Below are positions 43,749 through 51,789 of a DNA stretch of 64,000 nucleotides, piece after piece; position 1 is the stretch's first letter, and the number at the start of each line of letters is the position of its first letter. Source of the DNA: Sphingomonas sp. PP-CE-1G-424 (GTDB taxonomy: Bacteria > Pseudomonadota > Alphaproteobacteria > Sphingomonadales > Sphingomonadaceae); contig NZ_SLXW01000001.1 in the NCBI RefSeq assembly GCF_004341085.1, positions 992,001-1,056,000 on the forward strand, in the 5' to 3' direction. The position numbers were made by a program, and so were the translations under genes. Under the pieces are notes generated by a model. The model ran no database searches, was not told the origin of the DNA, and saw only the letters and a list, made by a program, of their open reading frames with translations.

Positions 43749-45095
43749 ATGTCCGATACCCCCGAAAACGCCGGCGCAGTCCCCGCCGAAACCGAAGCGG
43801 ACCTGACCGGCGTCGCCGCGCGCGTCGCGCCGAAGCCCGAGGTCGAGAAGATCGGCGGGCGCAAGTTGAAGCCGTCGACCTTGATGATGGGGCATGGTTA
43901 CGATCCCGCGCTATCGGAAGGCTCGCTGAAGCCGCCGATCTTCCTCACTTCGACCTTCGTGTTCCCCAATGCGGCGGCGGGCAAGCGTCACTTCGAAGGC
44001 GTTACCGGCAAGCGTCCGGGCGGGGCCGAGGGCCTCGTCTATTCGCGCTTCAACGGGCCAAACCAGGAAATTCTCGAGGATCGTCTCGGCGTCTGGGAAG
44101 AGGCGGAGGACGCGCTCGCCTTCTCGTCGGGCATGTCGGCGATCGCCACGCTGTTCCTGGCGATGGTCAAGCCGGGCGACACGATCGTCCATTCGGGGCC
44201 ATTGTACGCGGCGACCGAGACGCTGATCGGCCGCGTGCTCGGCAAGTTCGGGGTCAAGTGGCTCGACTTTCCGGCGGGTGCGACGCGCGAGGAAATCGAC
44301 GCGGTGATGACCGAGGCGGCGACCGGTAACGTCGCGCTGATCTATCTTGAGAGCCCGGCGAACCCGACCAACGCGCTGGTCGACGTCGAGGCAGTTGCGG
44401 CCAGCCGCGACGCGATCTTCAAGGGTGAGAAGCCACCGATTGCGATCGACAACACGTTCCTCGGGCCGCTGTGGTTCCAGCCGCTCAAGCATGGCGCGGA
44501 TATCGTCGTCTACTCGCTGACCAAATATGTCGGCGGGCATTCGGATCTGGTCGCGGGCGGCGTGCTGGGGTCGAAGGAGCACATCAACACGATCCGGACG
44601 ATGCGGAACACGATCGGGACGATCACCGATCCGAATACGGCGTGGATGCTGTTGCGATCGCTGGAGACTCTCGAACTGCGGATGAGCCGCGCGGGCGAGA
44701 ATGCGGCGAAGGTCTGCGGTTTTCTCCGCCACCATCCGAAGGTGGAGCGGGTCGCGTATCTCGGCTTCCTCGAGGACGAGCCGGGCATGGAGCGGCAGGC
44801 GGATATCTATCGTCGCCATTGCACCGGTGGGGGCTCGACCTTCTCGTTGTACCTCAAGGGCGGCGAGCGTGAGAGCTTCGCGTTCCTCGATGCGCTGAAG
44901 ATCGCCAAGCTGGCGGTGTCGCTGGGGGGGACCGAGACGCTGGCTAGCCATCCTGCGGGGATGACGCATCTGTCGGTGCCGGATGCGCGCAAGCAGGCGC
45001 TGGGGATCACGGATAATCTCGTGCGAATCTCGATCGGGGTGGAGGATCCGGACGATCTGATCGCCGATTTCGAGCAGGCGCTGGAGACGATCTGA
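43749..45095 (+). CDS. Cystathionine gamma-synthase family PLP enzyme
   Basis: 448 residues of Cys/Met-metabolism fold-type I PLP enzyme. The first 55 residues are an extra, Ala/Glu-rich lead. Then come PSTLMMGHGYDPALSEGSLKPPIFLTST-type opening, VYSRFNGPNQEILEDRL, ALAFSSGMSAIATLFLA, YLESPANPTNALVDV, and the PLP lysine in VYSLTKYVGGHSDLVAGG. It could be a cystathionine gamma-synthase/lyase, O-acylhomoserine sulfhydrylase or methionine gamma-lyase; the sequence does not decide. CAGGAG upstream supports ATG 43749. No SAM riboswitch is seen in the 77-base leader. Confidence 0.88.
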   Translation: MSDTPENAGAVPAETEADLTGVAARVAPKPEVEKIGGRKLKPSTLMMGHGYDPALSEGSLKPPIFLTSTFVFPNAAAGKRHFEGVTGKRPGGAEGLVYSRFNGPNQEILEDRLGVWEEAEDALAFSSGMSAIATLFLAMVKPGDTIVHSGPLYAATETLIGRVLGKFGVKWLDFPAGATREEIDAVMTEAATGNVALIYLESPANPTNALVDVEAVAASRDAIFKGEKPPIAIDNTFLGPLWFQPLKHGADIVVYSLTKYVGGHSDLVAGGVLGSKEHINTIRTMRNTIGTITDPNTAWMLLRSLETLELRMSRAGENAAKVCGFLRHHPKVERVAYLGFLEDEPGMERQADIYRRHCTGGGSTFSLYLKGGERESFAFLDALKIAKLAVSLGGTETLASHPAGMTHLSVPDARKQALGITDNLVRISIGVEDPDDLIADFEQALETI

Positions 45096-45106
45096 GCCCA
45101 ACCCTC

Positions 45107-45200
45107 CGTCATGCCGGGCTTGTTCCGGCATCCACCGTGCCGCACATCGATCGAGAATAGTTCGCGGCACGGTGGACCCCGGAACAAGTCCGGGGTGACG
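45107..45200. repeat. REPIN-like inverted repeat, family K
   Basis: Left CGTCATGCCGGGCTTGTTCC and right GGAACAAGTCCGGGGTGACG are inverted copies; inner arms CACCGTGCCGC and GCGGCACGGTG also pair. One copy in the window. Confidence 0.85.
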
Positions 45201-45230
45201 TTTCGATGTACACTGGCTAGCGTCCTGCCG

Positions 45231-45746
45231 ATGCCAATCTTCACCCCGATCCCGCAGCACGAGTTCGTCGCCGCGATCCACATCCTCGCCGCCAAGCTGA
45301 CCGAGGATACCTGGAAGCCCGATTTTATCATCGGCATCGGCCGCGGGGGCCTCGTGCCGGCGGTGTTCCTCAGTCACGCGATCGGCTTGCCGACGCTGTC
45401 GGTCGACTATTCGAGCCAAGTGAAGGACTTTGCCGACGAACCGCTGGTCAAGCTCGCCAAGCGGACGCGGGACGGCGAGCGGCTGCTATTCCTCGACGAC
45501 ATCAACGATTCGGGGCGGACGATCACGCATTTGCGCGGGGCGCTTGTTACGGCGGGGGCGGTCGAGGGATCGGTGCGGTTTGCGATGTTGATCGACAACG
45601 TCAGTTCGGCCGAGCGGATCGAATATAGCGCGCGGACGATCGACCGGGCGGTGACGAAGGACTGGTTCGTGTTTCCGTGGGAAGCAGTCGCGCCGGCAGC
45701 TGCAATTGCCGAGGATGCGGCGGAAGTGCCTGAGCGGATCGCCTGA
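45231..45746 (+). CDS. Phosphoribosyltransferase-family protein
   Basis: 171 residues. FIIGIGRGGLVPAVFLSHAIG and the PRPP-binding loop LLFLDDINDSGRTI mark the type I phosphoribosyltransferase fold, similar to xanthine/hypoxanthine phosphoribosyltransferases. The acceptor base is not clear. ATG 45231 is favoured over an upstream frame that runs through the REPIN. Confidence 0.88.
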   Translation: MPIFTPIPQHEFVAAIHILAAKLTEDTWKPDFIIGIGRGGLVPAVFLSHAIGLPTLSVDYSSQVKDFADEPLVKLAKRTRDGERLLFLDDINDSGRTITHLRGALVTAGAVEGSVRFAMLIDNVSSAERIEYSARTIDRAVTKDWFVFPWEAVAPAAAIAEDAAEVPERIA

Positions 45747-45760
45747 CCGAGCCCACCACC

Positions 45761-45842
45761 TTCATCCTGACGAACGTCAGGACCCAGGGTAATTGACCAC
45801 CATCGATCTTGGCTCTGAATCCTGACTTTCGTCAGGATGACG
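45761..45842. repeat. REPIN-like inverted repeat, family C, copy 5 (degenerate)
   Basis: The left unit reads CCTGACGAACGTCAGG with the outer CGTCAT changed to CTTCAT; the right unit CCTGACTTTCGTCAGG is intact. Confidence 0.85.
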
Positions 45843-45897
45843 GAGTTGGCGTATGGGGCCTGTCGGTGCGTGCCGTTGCCGGATTCAGACGAACAAA

Positions 45898-45926
45898 GGG
45901 CCGGCTCCCGTACGGGAAGCCGGCCC
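45898..45926. terminator. Strong hairpin, possible terminator
   Basis: GGGCCGGCTCCCG pairs with CGGGAAGCCGGCCC (one bulged base). There is no T-run, so factor-independent termination is uncertain; position between convergent genes fits a terminator. Confidence 0.5.
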
Positions 45927-45989
45927 TCGCCCTCGATACGCTACGCGAGGGAACTGGGAAACTGGTTGGGTGGCCTAAACGGGGCGCGA

Positions 45990-46095
45990 CGTCGGCAAAG
46001 CCGTCGTCGGTCGGGTCAGGCTAAGCGCCTGCCCGCCGTCCGTGCCGGCGATTGCTTGCTTTCGCTCGCACCGGCCCGGGCGTTGCCGGGCTTAC
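45990..46095. repeat. Degenerate dispersed repeat, copy 2
   Basis: Same order of blocks as 34205-34317 (GGCAAAGCCGTCGTCGG, CCGTGCCGG, GCTTGCTTTCGCTCGCA). It runs up to the stop codon of the glycine-zipper gene. Confidence 0.4.
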
Positions 46096-46487
46096 CGCCG
46101 GCAATACCCGGGGTTATCCGACTTATCGATCGCGTTGCCGGCAAGGCCACCGCCGGCCGCGCCGAGCAGGGTCCCGATCGTCCGGTCACCGCGACCGGCG
46201 ATGGTGTGGCCGAGCAGGCCGCCGGCGAGTGCGCCGATGATCGTGCCGCCGGTGTTGTCGCAACCGCGACGGCTGCGCGCGTTGTAATTGTAGCGGCGGT
46301 CGTTGCCGCGGTACTCGCGATAGTCGCTCCGGTCGTAACCACGATCGTATCCGCGATAGCCGTCCTGATACCCATCGTAGCCACGCTCGTAGCGTGGACC
46401 CCAGCGCTGCGCATCGGCGGCGGCGGGAACGAGGGCGGTCGCACCCAATGCGAGGGCACTGGCGGCGAGTGTAAAAGTCTTGAACAT
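46092..46487 (-). CDS. Exported glycine-zipper (2TM) protein
   Basis: 131 residues. Signal peptide MFKTFTLAASALALGATALVPAAADAQ (cleavage probably after ADA). Then a Tyr/Arg/Gly/Asp-rich linker with repeated GYDG/YRGYDRGYDRS-like units (about 30-75), and a C-terminal glycine zipper (GGTIIGALAGGLLG, TIGTLLGAAGGGLAGNAID) of the type seen in outer-membrane or envelope lipoproteins such as SlyB and RcnB-linked proteins. Two cysteines flank the zipper. GGGAG lies upstream of ATG 46487. Function unknown. Confidence 0.85.
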   Translation of the reverse strand: MFKTFTLAASALALGATALVPAAADAQRWGPRYERGYDGYQDGYRGYDRGYDRSDYREYRGNDRRYNYNARSRRGCDNTGGTIIGALAGGLLGHTIAGRGDRTIGTLLGAAGGGLAGNAIDKSDNPGYCRR

Positions 46488-46642
46488 CGTGCGTCTCCCG
46501 TTGGGGATTTCGGCGGCGGCGGGGGCCGTGCTTCCATCCTCGATGAGACGCTTATGGGTGATTCGCATTGAGCCGAGCCTGAATGCCTCCGTTATCCGCT
46601 GTTCATGCTTCCGCGGATCGCCGAACGCCCTATTAGGACGCG

Positions 46643-47668
46643 ATGCGGCGCCTGATCACTATCCTGTTCGTCTGCGCGAGCGTCTATACGATCGTCCCGA
46701 CCTGGTCGGGTGAAGCGCGGCTCGACCTGCTCGGCAAGAGCGCGCAATTGACCGCGACGCGAGTCATGCTCGATCGCACCGACCCGCGGCATGTGCGCGT
46801 TGGCGGGCTGACGTATCTTGGCGGGGTGGCCCTCGACAGTCGTGATCCGGCGTTTGGCGGCTTCTCGTCGCTCGATGTTGCGCATTCCGGCACTGACGAC
46901 CGATTCACGCTGCTCAGCGACGGCGGCAATATCGTCCAGTTCCACATGGGGCAGGATTGGCGGCCGCATGCGATCGCCTTCGCAAACCTGCCTGCCGGGC
47001 CCGGAATCGGTTGGGAGAAGGGCGACCGTGACAGCGAATCGATGGCGATCGACCCGCGCACCGGCCAGATCTGGGTCGGCTTCGAATACCGCAACGCGAT
47101 CTGGCGATATTCGCCCGGGTTCGCGGGCTACGAGGCCCGCGTCAATCCCGAGGCGATGCGAAAATGGCCCGCCAATGGCGGTGCGGAATCGATGGCCCGC
47201 ATGCCGGATGGCCGGTTCGTGGTCGTCAGCGAGGTAGCGCATGCCCGTCCCTCGGACTGGAACCGGTCGGAAGACGAGCGGCTGCACACACGGCAGGCGC
47301 TGATCTTCGCGCGGGATCCGACTCAGGCCGGTCCACCTCAACGCTTCACCTACGAACCCTATGGCCGCTACGATCCATCCGACGTCACCGCATTGCCGAA
47401 CGGCGATCTGCTGGTGCTCGATCGTGGGTTCAGGCTGCCGTTCCGCTGGTCCAACCGGATATCGCGAGTCGTCGCACGGGATGTGGCAGCGGGACGAATC
47501 GCGCGCGGCCGGCTGATCGCGACGATCGATGCGCCGCTGATCCACGACAATTTCGAAGGGATCGACACGACGGTCGAGAACGGCGCGACGATCGTGTGGA
47601 TCGTGTCGGACGACAACCAGATGTTTCTCCAGCGCACGCTGCTGCTGAAATTCAGGCTGGATCGCTAG
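46643..47668 (+). CDS. Exported esterase-like phytase domain protein
   Basis: 341 residues. N-terminal signal or anchor (MRRLITILFVCASVYTIVPTW), then a beta-propeller-type domain of the esterase-like-activity-of-phytase family: GGLTYLGGVALDS, DRFTLLSDGGNIVQF, DSESMAIDPRTGQIWVGFEYRNAIWRY, SDVTALPNGDLLVLDRGF and NFEGIDTTVENGATIVWIVSDDN. These proteins are thought to be periplasmic phosphoesterases; the activity is not proven. It ends in a strong hairpin shared with rpmB on the other strand. Confidence 0.85.
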   Translation: MRRLITILFVCASVYTIVPTWSGEARLDLLGKSAQLTATRVMLDRTDPRHVRVGGLTYLGGVALDSRDPAFGGFSSLDVAHSGTDDRFTLLSDGGNIVQFHMGQDWRPHAIAFANLPAGPGIGWEKGDRDSESMAIDPRTGQIWVGFEYRNAIWRYSPGFAGYEARVNPEAMRKWPANGGAESMARMPDGRFVVVSEVAHARPSDWNRSEDERLHTRQALIFARDPTQAGPPQRFTYEPYGRYDPSDVTALPNGDLLVLDRGFRLPFRWSNRISRVVARDVAAGRIARGRLIATIDAPLIHDNFEGIDTTVENGATIVWIVSDDNQMFLQRTLLLKFRLDR

Positions 47669-47682
47669 CCTTACAAACGCCG

Positions 47683-47713
47683 ACGGCCCGCCCTGCGAGG
47701 TGCAGGGCGGGCC
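47683..47713. terminator. Bidirectional hairpin between phytase-like gene and rpmB
   Basis: A perfect 13-base stem CGGCCCGCCCTGC / GCAGGGCGGGCCG with a five-base loop, between two convergent genes. No T-run follows on either side. Confidence 0.7.
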
Positions 47714-47765
47714 GCGGTGATCGCACTAGACGTCGCTTGTAGGCGACGACCGCCAACCGTCGCTG

Positions 47766-48065
47766 TTAGGCGGCGACGGCCGATGCTGCGATCTTCTTGA
47801 CGACTTCGCGCTTCAGGCGACGAACGCGAAGCGACAGCTTGTCGTCCGAGACCTTCACCAGCCAGTTGTCGAGGCCGCCATTATGCTCGACGGTACGCAG
47901 GCCGTGCGTCGAGACGCGCAGCTTGACGCCCTTCTCGAGCGAATCGGACAGCAGCGTGACGTTCTGCAGGTTCGGAAGGAACGTGCGCTTGGTCTTGTTG
48001 TTGGCGTGGGAGACGTTGTTCCCGACCATCCGGCCCTTGCCGGTCAGTTCGCAGATGCGCGACAT
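47766..48065 (-). CDS. rpmB: 50S ribosomal protein L28
   Basis: 99 residues. [34 protein letters not shown] is the standard alphaproteobacterial L28 start, read here as its parts [20 protein letters not shown] and [13 protein letters not shown]. The rest, [24 protein letters not shown] and [14 protein letters not shown], agrees. No zinc-binding cysteine set is present (one Cys only), so this is the zinc-free form. Monocistronic. Confidence 0.97.
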   Translation of the reverse strand: MSRICELTGKGRMVGNNVSHANNKTKRTFLPNLQNVTLLSDSLEKGVKLRVSTHGLRTVEHNGGLDNWLVKVSDDKLSLRVRRLKREVVKKIAASAVAA

Positions 48066-48247
48066 GTGATTACCTATTCAAGTGTCGGGAGGAACCCCGG
48101 AAAGGCGCGCGGATAGCTGGCACGCCGGCTTTCGTCAACCGATTCACGTCGAACGTGCCTGCGGCTGTTCGCGATGGGCATTGTGCAACCCACGGCGATC
48201 GACGACGTTGTTACGCTATCGAACTGTTCAATAAAAGGGGATGTCCC

Positions 48248-48466
48248 ATGCGTACGCTCTTGTCTCTCGTCGCGATCGTCGTGCTGGTCGTGGTCGGCCT
48301 GATGTATTTCGGGATCATCAATATCGACCAGACCCGCCAGGGCGTCGTCCAGGCACCGAAGTTCCAGGCCGACGTCGCCAAGGTCACGCTCGGCACGGAG
48401 AACAAGACCGTGGCCGTGCCGACGATAAACGTCGAGAAGCCGGGCAACAGCCAGGCACCGAACTGA
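48248..48466 (+). CDS. Small single-pass membrane protein
   Basis: 72 residues. One hydrophobic helix at the N-terminus (LLSLVAIVVLVVVGLMYFGI), then a polar periplasmic tail with VVQAPKFQADVAKVTLGTENKTVAVPTINVEKPG. AAAGGGG seven bases before ATG 48248 fixes the start. I recognise no named family; similar small proteins occur in sphingomonads next to tadA by recollection only. Followed 40 bases later by tadA. Confidence 0.75.
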   Translation: MRTLLSLVAIVVLVVVGLMYFGIINIDQTRQGVVQAPKFQADVAKVTLGTENKTVAVPTINVEKPGNSQAPN

Positions 48467-48505
48467 TCTTTACGCGGGGGAGCTTGCGGGGCAGGGCTTG
48501 AGGCC

Positions 48506-48955
48506 ATGTTTCCCGTCCCCGAACCCATGCGCCGCGCGCTCGACGCGGCACGCGATGCGGCGCTGGCTGGGGAAGTCCCGGTTGGCGCCGTTGTCGTTAA
48601 GGACGGCGTGATTATCGCGACGGCCGCCAACGCGCCTCGAGCGTTGTGTGATCCGACTGCGCATGCCGAGATCCAGGCGATTCGCGCTGCTGCGCTGGCG
48701 TTGGGCAGCGACCGGCTCGAGGGGTGTGATCTGTGGGTAACGCTGGAGCCTTGCGCGATGTGTGCCGGGGCGATCGCGCATGCCCGGATCGCGCGGCTCT
48801 ATTATGGGGCGGCGGATGTGAAGGGCGGGGCGGTCGAGCATGGACCGCGGTTTTTCGGGCAGCCTACGTGTCATCATCGGCCCGAGATTTATGCGGGAAT
48901 TGCGGAGACCGAGGCTGCGGGGATCCTGCGCGAGTTCTTTGCTAGTCGGAGGTAG
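48506..48955 (+). CDS. tadA: tRNA(adenine34) deaminase
   Basis: 149 residues. Converts A34 of tRNA-Arg(ACG) to inosine. Zinc site: His53-Ala-Glu55 (HAEIQAIR) and PCAMC with Cys83 and Cys86. GEVPVGAVVV and the C-terminal DVKGGAVEHGPRFF are family features that tell it from cytosine deaminases. Probably essential. Confidence 0.95.
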   Translation: MFPVPEPMRRALDAARDAALAGEVPVGAVVVKDGVIIATAANAPRALCDPTAHAEIQAIRAAALALGSDRLEGCDLWVTLEPCAMCAGAIAHARIARLYYGAADVKGGAVEHGPRFFGQPTCHHRPEIYAGIAETEAAGILREFFASRR

Positions 48956-48990
48956 GTCACCGCGGTCGCGCTCGGCCCCTCGGCCCCTTT

Positions 48991-49061
48991 CCGTTCGCCC
49001 TGAGCGAAGTCGAAGGGTGTGCACCAAGTGAAGGTGCTTCGACTTCGCTCAGCACGAACGG
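48991..49061. repeat. REPIN-like inverted repeat, family B, copy 2
   Basis: CCGTTCGCCCTGAGCGAAG with its inverted partner CTTCGCTCAGCACGAACGG; between convergent tadA and pepN. Confidence 0.9.
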
Positions 49062-49094
49062 GGGGGAATGGGTAGGTCCGAAGTCTCTAGCGCG

Positions 49095-51683
49095 TTACCC
49101 TTCCAGACTCTTCGACGCCTGCTCGAACAGGTCCTTCGACAGCCCCGGCGTCGACACGATCCGCTCCAGTTCCGCGCGCATCAACCCGGCGCGCGCCGCG
49201 TCGAACCGGCGCCAGCGGCCGAGCGGCGGGAGAAGCTTCGCCGCGGTCTGTGGGTTCAACCGGTCGAGCGCGATCAGCTGGTCCGCGAGGAATCGATAGC
49301 CACTCCCGTCGGCGGTGTTGAAAGCCCGCTGGTTCGCGCTGAACGCGCCGATCAGCGAGCGGGCGCGGTTGGGGTTGGTCAGCGTGAAGTCGGCATGCTC
49401 GGCGAGCCCCGCGACGATCGCGCCGGTATCGTCGCGCGACGACTGCGCTTGAGCCTGGAACCACTTGTCGAGCACCAGCGGGTTGTCGCAATATTGGCTG
49501 TAGAAGATGTCGAGCGCGGTGGTGCGGATGTCCGACGCGCTGCTGACCAGCGTCGTCAGCGCGCCCATCCGGTCGGTCATGTTGTCCGCCGAATCGAACT
49601 GCGCGAAGGCGAGGTCCGCCGCATCCGCCGCACCGCTTGCCGCTATATAGCCGAGTGCGACGGTTCGCAGGCGACGCAGGCCCTTGCCCTCCGGCGTATA
49701 GGCGTAGGACTGGCCCTCACCCCGCGCATACGCCTGGCGCCATTGCGCCTCCAGCCGCGTGCCGAGATCGCGGCGCAGCGCTTCGCGCGCGCGGAAGATC
49801 GCGTCGGGATCGACGACGGCCATCTGGTCGCCGATGAAACTCTCCGGCGGCAGTAATACGGCCTCGGCGACGAACGCCAGATCGAGATCGGGATTGGCGA
49901 GCGTGTTCGCGACCGCTGCGATCACGGCCTCGTGATCCGCATGCCCGCCGACCGACGCGACCAGCGTATCGAGCATCAACTGCTGCATCGCCTCGTAGCG
50001 CGCGAACGGATCGTCGTCGTGCGCGCTGAGGAAGGCGAGATCGGCGGCGGTGCGGTCACTTTCGACCACCACGGGGGCGGAGAAACCACGGTTGATCGAT
50101 AGCACCGGGCGTTCGGCGAGGCCTTCGAACTCGATCGTGTCGAGCGTGCCGTCGAACAGGACGAGGCGTTCGTCTGTCAACGCCGCACCCGATTCGGCAC
50201 CGAACAGCTTGATCCGCAACGGCAGGACCATCGGTGACTTCACTGGCTGGCCGGGCGTTGCGGGCACCTGCTGCGCGAGGCGCAACGTCGCGCGGTCGCC
50301 GTCCTGCGAGAGGCTGGCCGAGACGCGCGGCGTGCCCGCCTGCGAATACCAGAGGCGAAACTGGGTGAGGTCGACGTTGCCCCCTTCCTCCATCGAGGTG
50401 ACGAAATCCTCGCAGGTGGCGGCGGTGCCGTCGTAGCGGTCGAAATACAGGTCGGTGCCCGCGCGGAAGCCCTGCGGTCCGAGGATCGCGGCCATCATCC
50501 GGATGAGCTCGGCGCCCTTGTTGTAGATCGTCGCGGTGTAGAAGTTGGAGATCTCCTGATAGGATTCAGGCCGCACGGGATGCGCGAGCGGGCCGGAGTC
50601 CTCGGGGAACTGCGACGCGCGTAGGCCGCGGACGTCCTCGATGCGCTTTACCGCGCGCGAACCCTGGTCGGCGGAGAAGCCCTGGTCGCGGTAGACGGTG
50701 AAGCCTTCCTTGAGCGACAGCTGGAACCAGTCGCGGCAGGTGATTCGGTTGCCCGACCAATTGTGGAAGTATTCGTGCGCGACGACCGCGGCGATCGCGT
50801 CGTAATCATAATCGGTCGCGGTATCCGGATCGGCCAGGATGTAGCGCGAATTGAAGATGTTGAGACCCTTGTTCTCCATCGCGCCGAAGTTGAAATCGTC
50901 GACCGCGACGATGTTGAACACGTCCAGATCATACTCGCGGCCATAGGTCGTCTCGTCCCACGCCATGGCAAGTTCGAGCGCCTTCAACGCATGGTCGGTC
51001 TTGGGCAGGTCGGCCTCGCGCACCCAGATGCCGAGCGACACCTCGCGCCCCGACATCGTCGTGAAACTGCTGCGATTTACCGCGAGGTCGCCGGCGACCA
51101 GCGCGAACAGGTAGGAGGGTTTGGGGAACGGATCGTGCCAGGTCGCCCAGTGGCGGCCGTCGTCTAGATTGCCCTGCGCGACCGGATCGCCGTTCGCGAG
51201 CAGCACAGGGAAGTGCTTTTTGTCCGCGGTCATGCGGACCGAATAGATGCTGAGCACGTCGGGGCGGTCGGGGAAATAGGTGATGCGGCGGAAGCCCTCC
51301 GCCTCGCACTGCGTGCAGAGATTGCCGCCCGAGGCATAGAGTCCCATCAACTGCGTGTTGCGATCGGGGGCGATCTCGACCTGCGTCTCGACGACATGCG
51401 CGGCGCCGGTGAGCGGAATGACGAGCTGTTCGCCGTCGATCCGCCAGTCGTTGATCGCCACGCCGTCGACCGTGACCGACAGCGGCTTCTGGCCCGCACC
51501 GTCGAGCCGCAGCGGTGCGGCGTGATCGCCGTTGCGCGTTACCGACAGTGTTGCCGTTACGCGGGTGGTGGAGGGATCGAGGTCGAAATCCAGTTTCGTC
51601 TCGGGGACCAGCCACTCGGGCGGGGTATAGTCCTCGCGGCGAATGACGAGCGGGTGGGCGAGACTGTTCTGGATATCGAGCAT
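49095..51683 (-). CDS. pepN: Aminopeptidase N (M1 family)
   Basis: 862 residues. Zinc metallopeptidase removing N-terminal residues. Substrate-anchor GAMENKGLNIFN and the zinc motif VVAHEYFHNWSGNRITCRDWFQLSLKEG-type segment (HEYFH, with the distal Glu in LKEG) are intact. The N-terminal domain begins SLAHPLVIRREDYTPPEWLVPETKLDF, as in E. coli-type PepN. Length agrees with the family (about 870). ATG 51683 lies about 100 bases from the divergent M28 peptidase gene, so the two peptidases share an upstream region. Confidence 0.96.
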   Translation of the reverse strand: MLDIQNSLAHPLVIRREDYTPPEWLVPETKLDFDLDPSTTRVTATLSVTRNGDHAAPLRLDGAGQKPLSVTVDGVAINDWRIDGEQLVIPLTGAAHVVETQVEIAPDRNTQLMGLYASGGNLCTQCEAEGFRRITYFPDRPDVLSIYSVRMTADKKHFPVLLANGDPVAQGNLDDGRHWATWHDPFPKPSYLFALVAGDLAVNRSSFTTMSGREVSLGIWVREADLPKTDHALKALELAMAWDETTYGREYDLDVFNIVAVDDFNFGAMENKGLNIFNSRYILADPDTATDYDYDAIAAVVAHEYFHNWSGNRITCRDWFQLSLKEGFTVYRDQGFSADQGSRAVKRIEDVRGLRASQFPEDSGPLAHPVRPESYQEISNFYTATIYNKGAELIRMMAAILGPQGFRAGTDLYFDRYDGTAATCEDFVTSMEEGGNVDLTQFRLWYSQAGTPRVSASLSQDGDRATLRLAQQVPATPGQPVKSPMVLPLRIKLFGAESGAALTDERLVLFDGTLDTIEFEGLAERPVLSINRGFSAPVVVESDRTAADLAFLSAHDDDPFARYEAMQQLMLDTLVASVGGHADHEAVIAAVANTLANPDLDLAFVAEAVLLPPESFIGDQMAVVDPDAIFRAREALRRDLGTRLEAQWRQAYARGEGQSYAYTPEGKGLRRLRTVALGYIAASGAADAADLAFAQFDSADNMTDRMGALTTLVSSASDIRTTALDIFYSQYCDNPLVLDKWFQAQAQSSRDDTGAIVAGLAEHADFTLTNPNRARSLIGAFSANQRAFNTADGSGYRFLADQLIALDRLNPQTAAKLLPPLGRWRRFDAARAGLMRAELERIVSTPGLSKDLFEQASKSLEG

Positions 51684-51789
51684 ATGTTTGCGAATATAGG
51701 GCTGCGCCCGCCTATCGCCAGCCAAAGCTTGCGTGGGTGACGGTGGATGCTACGCCGCTGCAACACGTTCCCTTTGCAAGGATTTCCGG

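Larger units (their letters stand above)
45747..46091. other. Intergenic region with REPIN, strong hairpin and dispersed repeat
   Basis: This is the gap between two convergent genes. It contains a degenerate family C element (45761-45842), a 29-base hairpin (45898-45926) and a GC-rich segment like 34205-34317. No supported gene. Confidence 0.6.

Noticed and set aside
48461..48505. A separate gene between the small membrane protein and tadA
   Set aside because: Only about 40 bases; no coding space.
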